Source of the DNA: Silene latifolia
Lineage: Eukaryota > Streptophyta > Magnoliopsida > Caryophyllales > Caryophyllaceae
DNA: 64,000 nucleotides
Direction: 5' to 3'
NCBI RefSeq assembly: GCF_048544455.1
Contig: NC_133537.1
Location: forward strand, 310,657,738 to 310,721,737
Made by a program: the position numbers and the translations under genes
Part shown: piece after piece, positions 44,982-57,886 of the stretch
How positions within the stretch are numbered: position 1 is the first letter of the stretch
How the letters are laid out: each line of letters starts with the position of its first letter
The notes under the pieces: model-generated
Databases searched by the model: none
Told to the model about the DNA's origin: nothing
Seen by the model: the letters and a program-made list of their open reading frames with translations, nothing else

Positions 44982-46378
44982 GTCCAGATCGAGGAAACCA
45001 CTCTCGATATGATCACTTGCAAGTACGAGCTGAAAGACACCTTGCATTGAGTGGGAGATAGTAATAGGACAAGAGAATTGGTGACGCACACTTGTCGAGG
45101 ACAAGTGGGAGATTGTTGGAATATGTGTCCTCGACAATAATGTGCGATCACAACTGTCGATCATGATGATCACATGTTTAAATCTCATTTTAAGAATACA
45201 TGTGGGATGTAATATTTTACAGTCAACTGGGCCACACATATCGGTAATGATTGGCTGACTAGAGTTTGAAATTACTGTCGTGCGACGATGGTGATTAGTT
45301 GATCCCCTTAGGTCATACCTAAAGGGTAACACTCTTAATTGATTATTTAATTGATCGTATGACGATACGGGTTAATTAAATTGCTTAAAATTGACGGACG
45401 ATTTTGTGAGTATTATTGACGTGTCTTATTGTAATTCGATTAAATAAAGATACGGTCTAAGTAATCAAATTGTTTTATTGCTTAGATAAAAATATTATTT
45501 GCGAAACAATTGAAACTGAATGAATAATTTATTATAAATACAAGACGTTGTGATTTATAATTGGTAAACCGTTTTGGTACAAGTAATTATGAATTACTAA
45601 GTCGATTTTGTACTTGGCGTATTTTTATTAATACGTTGATTTTTAATATGTTAAAAATACACTACAATTACACATGACTAGTGACATGTGACAAATGACA
45701 AATGACAAAATATAAAATGGACCTCACATTTTATAAGTGCCGAAATGGAGGGAGTATTAGGTTAAAATTGTGTTGATTATTTTTAAGTGGAAAACATGAT
45801 GATTGCAACCTAATATAGCCATGCACACCTATGATTTCTTGGGTAGAAAAACTTGCCCATGCATTGGCTCTCCTCCTCTCTCCCCACCGGTTTTCAAAGG
45901 CAAATATAGAGAGTTTTTCTCTCTAATTATTCATTCACAATTTGAACTATTTTTCTAGTGTAAGAAAATAGAAATTCTCTCTATAATTTATGAAAGCTTA
46001 GAGAAATAAAATCTCTCAACATTCATCCTCTCTTGGCCGAAATTACAAGAGAACATACAAATATTTTGGGTCAATTTTTAGTAAGATTAATATTGTTCTA
46101 GTATTAATAATATTAGTCTTTAAGAGGTTATCTTGGGTATTCATTTTTGGGAGGGATTCTAAGCTTGAATCTTTGTTCATCCATATAAGGAAAGCTCAAG
46201 AACAAGTAAGAAGGAGATCTTACTTGTGCCCTTTAATCCGAAACTCCCATAGTAAGAAAGACGATTTCTTCTCTATTTCTAATTATGTTTGCATGCATAA
46301 GATCTAGATTTAATTTTATGACTAAATTAAATGTCACATATATGAATATGTAATTTAATGAGATTAATAATTCTAACA
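44982..46378 (+). repeat. Copia-2 tail end, PPT and 3' LTR
   Basis: 44982-45113 resumes the copia-2 tail interrupted at 36623 and ends in the polypurine tract acaagtgggaga. The 3' LTR is 45114-46378, 1265 bp, with very few differences from the 5' LTR. Confidence 0.95.
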
Positions 46379-46889
46379 AGGTTAGGGATTGATTGGTGAT
46401 CCCCCCATTTTTCCCACCAATCAGTCCTTAGTTTTTTGTTTTTGATGGTTTATGTGACTGGCTCTTCGGGTTGGGCCGGACAGTTTCGCCGTTTTGGGTG
46501 TTTTGTTGCAGGTAGCCGATGGTCCTGGGGGAGTCGGTTGGAATTCGGAGTCTCAGTAATGGGTGTTCGTTGGGTCTGCCGTGTCTTGTGGGGTCCGTTT
46601 CCATTCTCTGGCTGGAGTGTCGTTTTTGGTTAAGGTGTGATCGTGGAGACGTAATGGGTTGGGTGGAGTCTATTTGCTGGTTGTGGCATTGGTTGGGTCG
46701 GATGCGGTGGATCCTCCTTTACAAATGGTTTTTTACCTTTTAGCATGCTTTTTGTTGTTTTTTCAAATAATAAGTTTCTGTTGGTTTGGGGTGCCCTGTC
46801 TCCTTATCAATGGGTTATGTAGGACGAATGGTACTTTGCATGCGGTCTGTGTTGAGCCTAACCCTCTGCCTTATTCAGAGAGGGTTTAG
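46379..46889 (+). other. T/G-rich unassigned DNA
   Basis: Starts with a short fold-back (ttgattggtg ... caccaatcag), then G/T-rich sequence similar in composition to 28920-29268. It may be the other half of a unit split by copia-2. Confidence 0.3.
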
Positions 46890-47564
46890 GTGAGGGGAAT
46901 GTTCAAGTGGATGGTTCTTTTGTTACCCGTTTATTTACTCGCTTTTCTAGACTACGAGGTCCGGGTTAGCGGGGGTTGTGTTTTAAAGTGTAGGAGTTTA
47001 TTCTCCTCTAGAGACAGGTGTTCGTGGTCTGTTTTCTGCCTTTTCTTTCTACGTCCTTGGGGCGTAAGTGCACTTTGTTCGCTCCCGTTGAGTCATGGGG
47101 TTCGATGGTTTCCTGAAGTCGTGCAACACAGCCAAGGAGATGAATCTCCGAGACGCTTTTCTGGGCCTTGTTGTAGGTATTTCTCTGAAGCTGTATCGTT
47201 TAAGATGAGTAAAGAAGAGATTATGGGAGCCCGTTGGCCTTCTGAGGAAGTATGTCACAGCCAAGGAGATGAATCTCCGAGACTCTTCGTTGGGTTTTGT
47301 TGCAGGTATTTCTTCGAAGCATCATCAATCAAGAAAAGTAAAGATGGATGTCTTCCTTTGGCCAGCGTTGCTCGTTCATTAATGATTGTAGTGGATGGTT
47401 TTGAAGTTGATGTCTGTGGCCAGACTATCGTCGTACGCCACCAACACAATATTGACGGCCGATGCACTTACCTTGTTGTTTTAGATTATGTTGTTAGTAG
47501 TACTTTCATGTTTTATGTTGTTATTTATAGGTATGGCTTACTGAGTTGTGCCACCACAATGTAA
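46890..47564 (+). CDS. Unknown 224-codon open frame with a 43-residue tandem repeat
   Basis: No family recognised. The N-terminal part is hydrophobic (MVLLLPVYLLAFLDYE). Two copies of a 43-residue unit follow, beginning HSQGDESPR and containing CCRYF.EA (DNA units near 47122 and 47251, period 129 bp, a multiple of three). Each DNA unit carries ggagatgaatctcc, an inverted repeat. The frame ends at 47564. It may be chance openness in a transposon tail (for instance a LINE 3' region), so protein-coding status is doubtful. Confidence 0.25.
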   Translation: MRGMFKWMVLLLPVYLLAFLDYEVRVSGGCVLKCRSLFSSRDRCSWSVFCLFFLRPWGVSALCSLPLSHGVRWFPEVVQHSQGDESPRRFSGPCCRYFSEAVSFKMSKEEIMGARWPSEEVCHSQGDESPRLFVGFCCRYFFEASSIKKSKDGCLPLASVARSLMIVVDGFEVDVCGQTIVVRHQHNIDGRCTYLVVLDYVVSSTFMFYVVIYRYGLLSCATTM

Positions 47565-47872
47565 AACACTCTCTTCAGTGTTGTCAAAAAACAAAGTGTA
47601 TATTCAAGAAGTTATTTTTTTTATATGTGAACCTATCTTATGAACAATAATTTTGACACGATTGAAATGTAGGGTAAAAATTACACATAAATTCTCGCAT
47701 AAACGAAAAAAATTGCTAGTATGGAGTCTTGAGGTATAGTTCGAACACAAATTCTCATTATACACGGACAATATTCGTCCATAGTTATAGATAGATAGTG
47801 TCCCTCTCACAAATGAAAATGGGTAGTGCAAGTGGGTGGGAAATAGATACCCCCACTTGCACTACCCACTTT

Positions 47873-48064
47873 TGTTAAACGTATATGAGTATTTGTGATA
47901 AGTCATTATGTGTGTTATTCATTCAATAGCATAACCCTATATAAGGTTTACAAGATCTCTTTGCATCCTATTAGTTAGGAAATATCCCGATAAAATCGGG
48001 ATTACAATTGCCAAAAGATAGCAAGGTATCCATATAATATCAAACTAATATTATATGCCTAATG
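47873..48064 (-). repeat. Copia-B 3' LTR and poly-G polypurine tract
   Basis: 192 bp, TGTTAAACG...CCTAATG on the plus strand, followed by caccccc... (48065-48087), the complement of the polypurine tract. Confidence 0.95.
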
Positions 48065-51000
48065 CACCCCCCCCCCCCCCCCCTCCCACTGGAGCGTGTA
48101 AATCAAGAACGCCCAGTTTGCGGAGAATGAAATCAAATTGAGCGAAGCCTAAGGCCTTAGTAAAAATATCAGCAAGTTGTTGTTGAGTAGAGACATGAGA
48201 AGGCTTGATAAGACCCTCGACAATTGCGTCACGAATAAAATGATAGTCGATCTCAATGTGCTTCGTGCGCTCATGAAAGACGGGATTTTGTGCAAGCTGA
48301 ATGGCCGATTGACTGTCCGAGAAAATGTCAATAGGACGAGAAATCGACACACCAAGGCTCGCGAGCAAACCCTTGACCCATTTTAATTCACAAAGGATGG
48401 TGACCATAGCTCGATATTCAGCTTCCGCGGAGGACAAAGAGACCGTTTGTTGTTTTTTAGTGTTCCACGAAAGGGGGAAAGAACTAAAGAACACTATCCA
48501 GCCGAAAACTGACCAATGGGTAGAGGGACAACCGCCCCAATCCGAGTCACACCACCCATTCACCGCGAGGTCACTATCAGAACGCAATAGTATGCCTTGC
48601 CCCGGACTACCTTTAAGATACCGGACTACTCGAAGAGCGGCATCCATATGATCCTTCCGAGGTTTGCTTAAATAACGAGATAAAATGTGCACGGTATAGG
48701 ATAAATCAGGCCGCGTCACAGCTAAATAAACCAGTCGTCCAACAAGTCTGCGATAGGATTCAACGTCCTCTAAAAATGCACCCGTCGCCATTCCAAGTTT
48801 ATGATGCTGCTCAATAGGAGTGAGGGCGGGTTTGGCACCCAAAAGACCGAATTCAAAAATGATGTCAAGGAGCATATTTTCGCTGATTTAAGAAAATGCC
48901 CTCTTTATTTCGAGCAATTTCAATGCCCAGAAAATACTTCAAAACGCCCAAGTCCTTCATATGAAAGCATTGACCCAGGTAGCTTTTGAATTTCGAAATA
49001 GCAGCGGAATCATTCCCGGCAATAACAAGATCATCCACATAAACTAAGACGTGTTTGTCATTAACATAGCTGAAGAGAGAATAGTCATAATAGGACTGGG
49101 TGAAGCCATATTTCCGTAAATCAGTTGTAAATTTAGCAAACAGCGCGGTGCCTGACGAAGCCCATAAAGAGATTTGCGCAAACGACAGACCTTGCCTTCC
49201 TTACCCTTGCTAAAACCCGGTGGAAGTTTCATATACATTTCTTCATCCAGATCGTCGTGCAATAAAGCATTATGCACGTCTATCTGATGAATTTCCCAGT
49301 TCTTGACAGCAGCAACAAATAAAAAAGTACGGATAGTAACCATTTTTATAACAGGTGCAAAGGTCTCACCATAATCAATACCTTCCACCTGATGATTGCC
49401 AAAGATGACTAGCCGAGCCTTATACCGTTCAATACTACCGTCAGACTTGTATTTGATTTTGAATACCCAATGACAACCAAGAGCCTTCTTATCAGAAAGA
49501 AGATCGGCTAGTTCCCATATAGCATTGTTATCAAGGGCTGTAATCTCGGCTTCCATGGCCTTACACCACTTTGGATCATTAATTGCAACACGGAAACTAG
49601 GGGGCTCAACCCCCATTAGAAATAGCTGCAAGAAAAACTCGATGGTTACGGGAGAAATTAGTACAATTAAGGTAATTAGCAAGAGCATACGGAGTACCCG
49701 GGGAGCGAGAGGAGTCGGGTGGTGAGTCAGAATCAGAGGACGTGCCTGCGGTGGTGCCAACTACAAACCCACGAAGATGGGTAGACGGAATTTTTGGTCG
49801 TTTACCTCGACCCATTTTAGGCGCTTGACCACAGAACCCGTAGTAGTCACGGCATCGTCAGGAGGAGAAGCGGAACCTGCTGTAGTCACACCTTCGTCAC
49901 TAGTAACACCCTCATCAGTAGTATTAACAACAGGCCCCGTGTCGGAGGAAGTAGAACCCGTAGTGGTAGGAGTAGTACCCACGAGTTCAACCGTATCAGT
50001 CTCGGGTTGATCGTGGGTAAGAAATGGAGCAGCTGGTTCAGTCTCGGGTAGAGCAGAAGACGGAGCAGCTCGAGCGTAGGGAAAACTATACTCATAAAAA
50101 TAAACATCCCGACTCACAAAAATTTCCCGAGTGGTAAGATCAAGAACTTTCCATCCTTTCTTATTGTGTGGATAGACAAGAAAGAGGCATTCCCGACTTC
50201 GTTTCGCAAATTTATAGCCCTTTCTATGTAAATTGTGAGCAAAACATAAGCAACTGAATGTACGAATATGGGTATAAACTGGTGCAGACCCAAATAAATG
50301 TTCATAGAGCGTCTTATTTTGTAACAATTGAGAGGGAGTACGATTGATTAAATACGCAGCAGTTAAGATGCATTCCCCAAAAACAAAATCGGAAGATGCG
50401 CTTGAAATAGTAAGGCTCGGGCAACATTGAGTATATGGCGATGCTTGCGCTCGACACGGCCATTTTGTTGAGGCGTGTCGACACAAGAAGTGCGAAATAA
50501 AATCCCATTTGACCGAAAGAAATTAGCTATATGAAAAAAAATTGTCCCATTATCTGATTGCACAATTTTGACAGTAGCAAAAAACTGAGTCTTTACCATA
50601 GCCAAAAAAACTCATAAACATATCTGTGACTTTTGTTTTATCGAGAAGTAAATAAACCCAAACTGTATGCGAGCAATCATCTACAATTGTTAAGAAATAT
50701 TTTGCCCTGCAAGAAGAAGGAGTACGATAAGGCCCCCATAAATCGCAGTAAACTAACTGAAAAATCGTAGAGGCCTTATTTTCATTCAAATTAAAATTAC
50801 TGCGACAATGTTTCGCTTCATGGCAAATATCACAAATATTGTCCGAAATAGGATGAGAAGAATTGACACAAGGAAGCAATTTAACTACTTTATTAGACGG
50901 ATGCCCAAGTCGCCGATGCCACAACTCAAAAGAATCAGCGGTCATCCGATTTAACTTATAGTTGGCTTGACCACCGCACTCAGCAAGTAAAGACCGTCTC

Positions 51001-51249
51001 GTTGCTCACCGACTCCAATCCTCGTCCTCAAATAATGGTCCTAAATATGGCAAAAGGAATTAGTGAAGCTAATAACACAATCAGTGACAGCAAGTAATTG
51101 AGAAACAGATAGCAGATTACATGTTAAACTAGGAACATATAAAACATTACGAAAAATTAAGAATTCATTTAATCGAACCGTCCCGGCTATATTAGCCGAA
51201 ACACGCTGCCCATTTGGAAGTGTGACCGGAAAAGGAGAAATCGGGTAAG
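48051..51249 (-). pseudogene. Copia-B pol: protease end, integrase, RT, RNase H
   Basis: From right to left: the distal protease region (LPNGQRVSANIAGTVRL, VLYVPSLTCNLLSVSQL), pre-integrase zinc site (LWHRRLGHPS ... CDICHEAKH), integrase with LVYCDLWGPY, QSDNGTIF and NGRVERKH, RT with IDVHNALLHDDL and, in a shifted frame, the YVDD region near 49040, then RNase H with CDSDWGG, SSAEAEYRAM, SDSQSAIQ. Frameshifts lie near 50950-51040, 50490-50600, 49760, 49130 and 48890. The usual stop after LDLHAP is gone, so the last frame runs through the polypurine tract as poly-Gly and ends inside the LTR at 48051. Clearly inactive. Confidence 0.9.
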
Positions 51250-52690
51250 TGTAACACCCCCATATACCAAGGAGCCTTAATAAGACCTTCCCTAGCATAT
51301 AAAGGCGTTACCATCTCAGTTACCCGAGGAAAGTAATGATCAAAAGTCGATAAAAGAACTTTTATAATTATTACAAGTGATCTAACCAAACTACCAAAAC
51401 AGAAGATACAACTCGACATTCTAGTGTGAACTATCTCTGACGTAACTTGAGAAAGACCCATCCCGCCAAGTATCCAGCTATCATCCAAGACATCACCTGT
51501 TAAGACTGACTGCTCACCATAAGGGATCACAACAGACACAACAGAACAAACAAGAGACAAAACCACACAAGGTCAGTAACTGAAAAAAAACCACACAAGG
51601 TCAGTATCCAGCTATCATCCAAGACATCACCTGCTAAGACTGACTGCTCACCATAAGGGATCACGGCAGACACAACAGAACAAACAAGAGACAAAACCAC
51701 ACAAGGTCAGTAACTGAGGCAACACATCAACAACCACATACACTACACAAGTACACAAAACACACACACACACCACATCTCCGATCAATCACCGTTACCG
51801 TGTCCCTTTGGACCAGCCACGCGATGGGGGACGCGGCCGTTCCCACCTAAGCCCCGCTCATCATACTGAGCGATAACCCTGTCCCATTAATGTGCACATG
51901 CCCTCCCGTGACGGGCTCCACGGAGGGCGAAACTAGGGCGTGAAGCCACTCCCGCAAGTGACTTCACTCAACCGAGGACGCACCTCGAGAACCAGAGACA
52001 ACCAATCACAGACAGCTAAACCACAACCATGATAACACAATCACACTACACCAACCAACCACTAGAACCAACCAAATCCACTGACACAACAATCAAATCA
52101 CAACCAAAGACACACTAGACCACCAATAGAACTGAGTAGGCGAACCTACCTTTAACCAACCGCAGCGATTCCTCGTCCATTCACATAACATCAACCAAGC
52201 AAGTAAAATCCCTATACAAAACAGTACAACCGCCTATTACTATCACCACAACCCTATAATAATCAACAATGACAAAGATGACGATAATGACATACCTACG
52301 CATAGAATATCGGCGTCAAGATCGCTACCCGACTCAAGCAATCTATCCCCAAGGCACAAGCATCCTCAAAGGCTCCCATGGAAGGAATTACGGTGAAGGA
52401 AATGAAGAAAGGCGACATCTAGGTCTGAAGGAAAGAGGCGGAAATGATTTTTGATTCTATCAAAACACGATTATAAACCCTCGCTGAAAAGACGCTACTC
52501 GATCGAGTAACCAACTCACTCGATTGAGCGGCCCCTACTCGATCGAGTAGCCTCGACTAGATCGAGTACCACTCATCCCAAAGCCTATCACAACACGAGA
52601 AACCACTTGTACGAATTCCCAAAGGCAACAACACGCCTCTAAGGTCGGTCACCGTCAGTCAACGGGTCCTTAAAAGGACGGGTATTAGAG
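51250..52690 (-). repeat. Gypsy-C left LTR (3' LTR) with an internal tandem duplication
   Basis: 1441 bp. It is about 134 bp longer than its partner because a segment starting gtatccagctatcatcc occurs twice (near 51468 and 51603, period about 135). It has four ACTCGATCGAGT-type palindromes at 52498-52570 and ends gtattaga instead of gtattaca. Confidence 0.9.
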
Positions 52691-53564
52691 TCTTCCCCCC
52701 TTAAAAAGAACTTCGTCCCCGAAGTTCGACTCATCCTCCCTCAAAGCACACGACAAGAAACCAAGGTCGACACCACCGTTTACCCGACACAGGTCAACAA
52801 CTCTCTAGAAGTATTATCCCACTACGTATGTCCATCAAACATCATCATCGTCAATTGTCCAACACACACCACACACTCAAGTCTCGAAGGACCACTACTT
52901 GAATTACCGAACATACAACATGCACCAACTCGACTATCGCTTATACTACTACACCGAATTATGCAGACATACAAGAACGCAATTACCAGACTATGCTATC
53001 ACTGGCCAACAATTACCAACACAACACATGCAACACAACGGTCCTATCATAGATTCACAACAATGTATGATTCATAGCCGCATAACACAAAACCACTGAT
53101 GACAACCCCGCTACTGCTCATGACATCATATTCTCATTATAACATAACGAATGATTACTAAAAATAAGGTATAACGACATGTCATCTTGTTCGACAATTA
53201 TTCACTCTCGCTCAATTATACAATTCCCACGACAAAACTATAAAAACAATTATGAACTCCTACTTTAAATGTAACAGAGATACTATAAAACATCACAAAC
53301 ATACTGCAAAATTGTTATAATTACGGCATTTTCCCTTTGCGACATTACTCTTCCCCTCTAAAAAGGAACTTCGTCCCCGAAGTTCACCGTCAAACGACTT
53401 CTCTGTCCCTTAACCCGACACCTATTGCATTTTGTCGATATTACTCATTAACCACCACTAATATTAATTCATATACACACTCCACTTTACTAATGGACAT
53501 TATGTGATCAGAATCCATACAAACGTACACCATTGAAATTACATACTAGTTCACGGATGGATGA

Positions 53565-53597
<33 letters not shown>

Positions 53598-54425
53598 TTG
53601 TGGTAAACTAACAGCATCTCAACACTTGATATTATACAATCATACTGAAGAGTGAGAATATTAAAAACATATTACTCGATTAACCATGACAGATGGTACG
53701 CGCACAAAGATTATAAGGTAACACAAGTACTACTAAAACTGCGTGGGATGCTCAAAATCCTTGTTCACCCATGACACCTGACGCCACATAACCACTACTC
53801 ACAAGGTAAAGATATGTACATATACAAAAATGAACTTAAACAACATCACTTGCATGCCAAGTTCCCGCAACAATGTGTGTCATTGTCCCGTCACACCTAT
53901 ATCTCACAAATTTCACTTATAACTCAAGCACAAGTCAAAACATGACTAATAATGAGGCTAAAACATGTTACTAACCATCAACAACCATGACTAATATCAA
54001 AACATCCAAAAATATGAGCATTCAAACAATTTAAATCTGGAAAAGTGCCTGTAACAGTGACACTCGATCGAGTTAGTCAGGCACTCGATCGAGCTGGCCC
54101 TACTCGATTGAGTATCTTTGCTACTCGATCGAGTAGCCCGAGATCAGAATACCCCTCCAATAGACACACCTGCAGCTACTCGATCGAGCGTAGGGCATTT
54201 GATCGAGTTGCTACGGGTCAAGAATTGCCCAGAAATCCAAACACAATATATGGTCACATAACTACGAGTCGGGGTGATGACCCGACCACAAATCCTGTAA
54301 AACAAGTCCAGAAATAAGCAAGTACGGCCTTATGGCCACAGATACAAACCAAGTACGAAAAAGTACCAACCGAAACAAACTAATATCCAACACAAACTAC
54401 AAACATAGCAGAAAGAAACGGAGTA
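52691..54425 (-). other. Gypsy-C 3' non-coding interior
   Basis: Contains two copies of the PPT-adjacent stem-loop (52709-52728 and 53366-53385, each beside a pyrimidine run), a (TA)n microsatellite (53571-53598) and a second palindrome array (six units, 54061-54212). No coding capacity. The repeated stem-loop/PPT suggests a local duplication of the element's 3' end. Confidence 0.7.
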
Positions 54426-55996
54426 TCACTCTTGCTGCTGTTGCTCGTCCATCACGTCATCCTCATCTCCACCACCACCCGAAGTGCCTGATCCTGACGC
54501 ACCAAGACCCGAATCACCACCGGCTCCAGCATATGGTCTCACGTACCAAGGGGTCAAACCACCATAAGGGTATAACTGAGGTGCTCCCCATGTAGACATA
54601 TCCACCCCATAATAGTGGAAAACCCCGTTGTTGTCCCCGACTCCCCTCTACCAAACCGGATGTGGTCCCGAGGTCCCTTCCCTGAACATATGCCATCTCA
54701 TGCATGTTCCGGAGTGTCAAGGTAGAGGACACTCTATCGGCAAGGTAGCTCTCACGCATCTCCGGGGTATCAAAAGAAGGGTAACCAGGAAACGGATACT
54801 ATGGTGGTACCGGCTGCTGTGAATGAGTCTCAGCCACTCTCTCTCGCACTCGGTGTGGCCCTCTCCCCATCCTAGGTCGATCCTCCTCATCCCTTATGTT
54901 CTCCCCCTTCCTCGGCTCAAGCATGACTCGGAGGATCTCCGGGTCGATGAAATATGTTTGCCTCGCAGGACACGCATCCTCCTCCTCCTCCTCGTCAGAA
55001 TCGCAAATATAACTGCCGCAGGTAAAGGCTCTGTCGGTGGGAGGTGCTCAGGAGCTGGTATCTTCATCCAACTCATGTCCCACACCCTCCACGCTAAACT
55101 GCCATCCTCCAAGGTTCTCAACCATTTCAGGTCGTGGAAGTAAGCTCTGTCCAAGGTAGGTACCGGGGTGGCTAAAGGGGTGTGGGCCGGAGAAGCCTCA
55201 AAGGAAATTAGCTTCTCAGCTAAACGTGTGGCAATGGCACCACAACTCAGGATCCTAGTGTCAGACAAGGCCATTAAAGCTAGGCTGGCACACACCATGG
55301 CGGGAGCACTAAAGGTCACTCTCTCAGTCCGCTCGGGGTTAAGGTACGCCATCAGAAGCACCAACCCATGTGAGTTAAACTTACTCACATCTGCTCTCTC
55401 GTAGAGGAGACACGACAAAGCACGAAGAAAGATCTTCAAGGTGACATGTTGCACATCATTGATCAACATGTTACTAGCAATGGGAGCTGATTTCCCGGTG
55501 ATACAAGGCATAAGACTGCAAACCCCACACTCGGTCGGTATGTCACGAAGGGCTCCCATGGCAGGCTTAGCCAAGCCAAGGTGAGAAGCAAACAAGTCCA
55601 TGGTCAAGACAAAGCTAGTATTCATGAGACGGAACTCCACCGTTTGTTCCACCGGCTCGTATTTAAACGAGCTCATGAACTCGAGGGTCAGAAAGGCATA
55701 CGAATGCTTTCGTAGGTGATAAAGTCCGGTCAACCCCAAGGTCTCAAAGATGTGTCTGACATCGGTCTCAATACCCAGATCATCCAAAAGGGTCGTGTCA
55801 ATGCAGCGGGTCGGTCTCATCTTACGAGTCTGTAAAGCCACAAACTTCTTTCTTTGTATAAAATCCACAAATACCACAGACGGCCAGACGGGTATTCGGA
55901 TACAGCCGGGACTACCGGTCCACTCTCCTCCCCAATTTCGGGCTCAGAAGCCCTACCCCTCTTACTCTGTCTGGTCCCCACTGTAGGTCTCGGCAT
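54426..55996 (-). pseudogene. ATHILA ORF1-like protein gene, frameshifted
   Basis: Begins MPRPTVGTRQSKRGR (ATG at 55994-55996), with a basic then acidic N terminus. After a frameshift near 55880 comes the conserved part: IDTTLLDDLGIETDVRHIFE, LGLTGLYHLRKHSYAFLTLE, VEFRLMNTSFVLTMDLFASH. This pattern (DDLG, LTLEFMSS, FRLMN) matches the ATHILA/Arabidopsis retrotransposon ORF-1 family as I know it. Another frameshift near 55010 restores an acidic C-terminal stretch (CDSDEEEEEDACPARQTYF). The end is Gly/Gln-rich (GDEDDVMDEQQQQE), with a stop at 54426-54428. Expected intact length is about 520 residues. Function is unknown to me; family assignment is from memory. Confidence 0.65.
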
Positions 55997-57871
55997 CGGT
56001 TTCAGCATACAATTTCAATATACACCCACACATATACTAGAAAACCACATAGAACATACGTGTATTATCATGTAAAGAAATAGCTAAGTACACACTTTCA
56101 CCAACAATCCAAAAATTATAAGCAAAATTCTCAATTCTTAGAAATCAGACGGTCTCTACAACTGTAAACATATTTAGCATGAATTAACTTAACCACTACT
56201 ACCTTTAGGACTCCAACCTTCAAAACATCTTCATATACAACCCTAGTTCACAATAACATGAGACGAATTTCAGTTTGGGGCACTTTTAAGACGGAGTTTT
56301 AAGACAAATTTTTGAGTGAAAATCACAAAAATTAATTCTATACATGATATATACGGCATAGATTACCCCAATTTTCATCCTCTTACATACAATAGACAAC
56401 CAAAAAAATCAATTTAATTTCTCAAACCCTAAAATTTTCGGTTCACATCATCATTCAATTAGAAGCAAGTTTTAACACATGTAAATCGACTTTTCAACAC
56501 TTTCCAACATCCTATATGATTCTAACTAATTAAAAACATCAAAATAGAGTGAGCATTCATACCTTAATCAATTAGTAAATAAAAAGAACGAATTCAAGCA
56601 AGAAAATCACCAAGTTGAAGCACCACAATCACAAGAATCAAAGAGTTTGAGAGGGATGGGAGACTAGGGTTTGCAGAAATAGAAGGAGAAATAAGAAGAA
56701 AGAACAAAAGGAAAGGGTTATGAACCCGCAAATTTCCAGGTACTGTAGCACTTACTCGATCGAGTAAGTATGGTACTCGATCGAGTGGCCTCCACTCGAT
56801 CGAGTTGGAGCTACTCGGTCGAGTTTCCGTAGGGAATTTCCAACTTTCTCGACGTTATAGCTTCCTAACTAGATCGAATGAGGTCTACTCGGTCTAGTAG
56901 GCACTTGTACTCGGTCAAGCAAGGCTAGATACACGGTCGGAAATACGAGATTGATTAAAGTTCCCTGCAAAACAATAACATGTGTCGATTCCAAAACGAA
57001 TTCGGACATCGGCACAGATTAACATACTCATTCACATCGTATTACTACTACACAAATACAACAGGTCATCTCACAATTACATTACCTCATTCAACTTTCC
57101 ATTTTCATCCTATAACCATAATTATGCAACCAAGAGACTACACTTTTAGCTTTCTCACGTATACTTTCATTCAATATGTTTCTTTTACTTCTAATCATAC
57201 AATTGTAAACAAAATGAGTTCTGATCACATCACTCTAATCATACATCTAACATTCAACCATTCTTTATCAGTCAAGCTTACTAATAATCTAACATTGTTA
57301 CAACAATTAACAATTAACTTACTCAATTTAATTGTCATATCGCGGAAGCGTTCAATCATGCACTTATCACATCCATTCCAATACTACTTTGATAGCCATC
57401 ACGACAAATTAAAAACTAACTATCATTATTACTACTACTTACAAGACTTACAAACTCTTTATATCAACTACTAATACCAACTATTTGGAGCAAACACTAC
57501 CATCACCACATTCTATACACTGTCTCGTACTATAAAGATTTCACCACTTCTACTCTTTTCATACACACACTTCTATTCGTGCACAAACCTTCACGTTTCT
57601 CATTATTATCACACACATGCTAACTTCAACAGAAGCTTCATCACAAACAATTTTAGCATAACCATTATACACATTAGGCACATAATTGCCGACTCAACAT
57701 CCCCATACCCGGTGACTAGCATAAGCATAATGGGGCCATGATTTTGAAATGAGGGCGCCTACTCACCCAAAATATAGCATCAGCTGGGGCTCCCAATAAA
57801 CATACACCAGGTTCATTTTATTTGACTCACTACGTTCATTAGGCTCATTTGTTACAGGTTCCGAAATCGTC
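55997..57871 (-). other. Gypsy-C leader with palindrome array
   Basis: 1.9 kb of untranslated AT-rich leader between PBS and ORF. About seven ACTCGATCGAGT-type units lie at 56753-56930, three exact and the rest variants. It corresponds in position to the gypsy-A leader array. Confidence 0.75.
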
Positions 57872-57883
57872 GCTCGGATACCA
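57872..57883 (-). other. Gypsy-C primer-binding site
   Basis: TGGTATCCGAGC on the minus strand, one change from TGGTATCAGAGC, three bases inside the LTR. The next bases (gacgatttcggaacctg) parallel those of gypsy-A (gacgatcttgaaacctg). Confidence 0.8.
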
Positions 57884-57886
57884 CTT

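Larger units (their letters stand above)
29269..46378 (+). mobile_element. Ty1/copia element copia-2, gag-only, split by gypsy-A
   Basis: LTRs at 29269-30533 and 45114-46378, both 1265 bp and nearly identical. Flanks TGGTT and AGGTT are a 4/5 TSD match. A PBS-like ggtatcatgagcc follows the left LTR and a polypurine tract (acaagtgggaga) precedes the right one. Between them only gag can be read; no integrase, RT or RNase H was seen. The element's tail is continuous across gypsy-A (36623 to 44982). Confidence 0.9.

Noticed and set aside
51192..51566. Frames repeated at 51192-51566 and 57763-58203
   Set aside because: They are LTR sequence of gypsy-C translated twice; the duplication is that of the LTRs.
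54426..55996. ATHILA ORF1-like frame as a host gene
   Set aside because: It lies between LTRs with a perfect TSD, is frameshifted, and its similarity is to a retrotransposon protein family.
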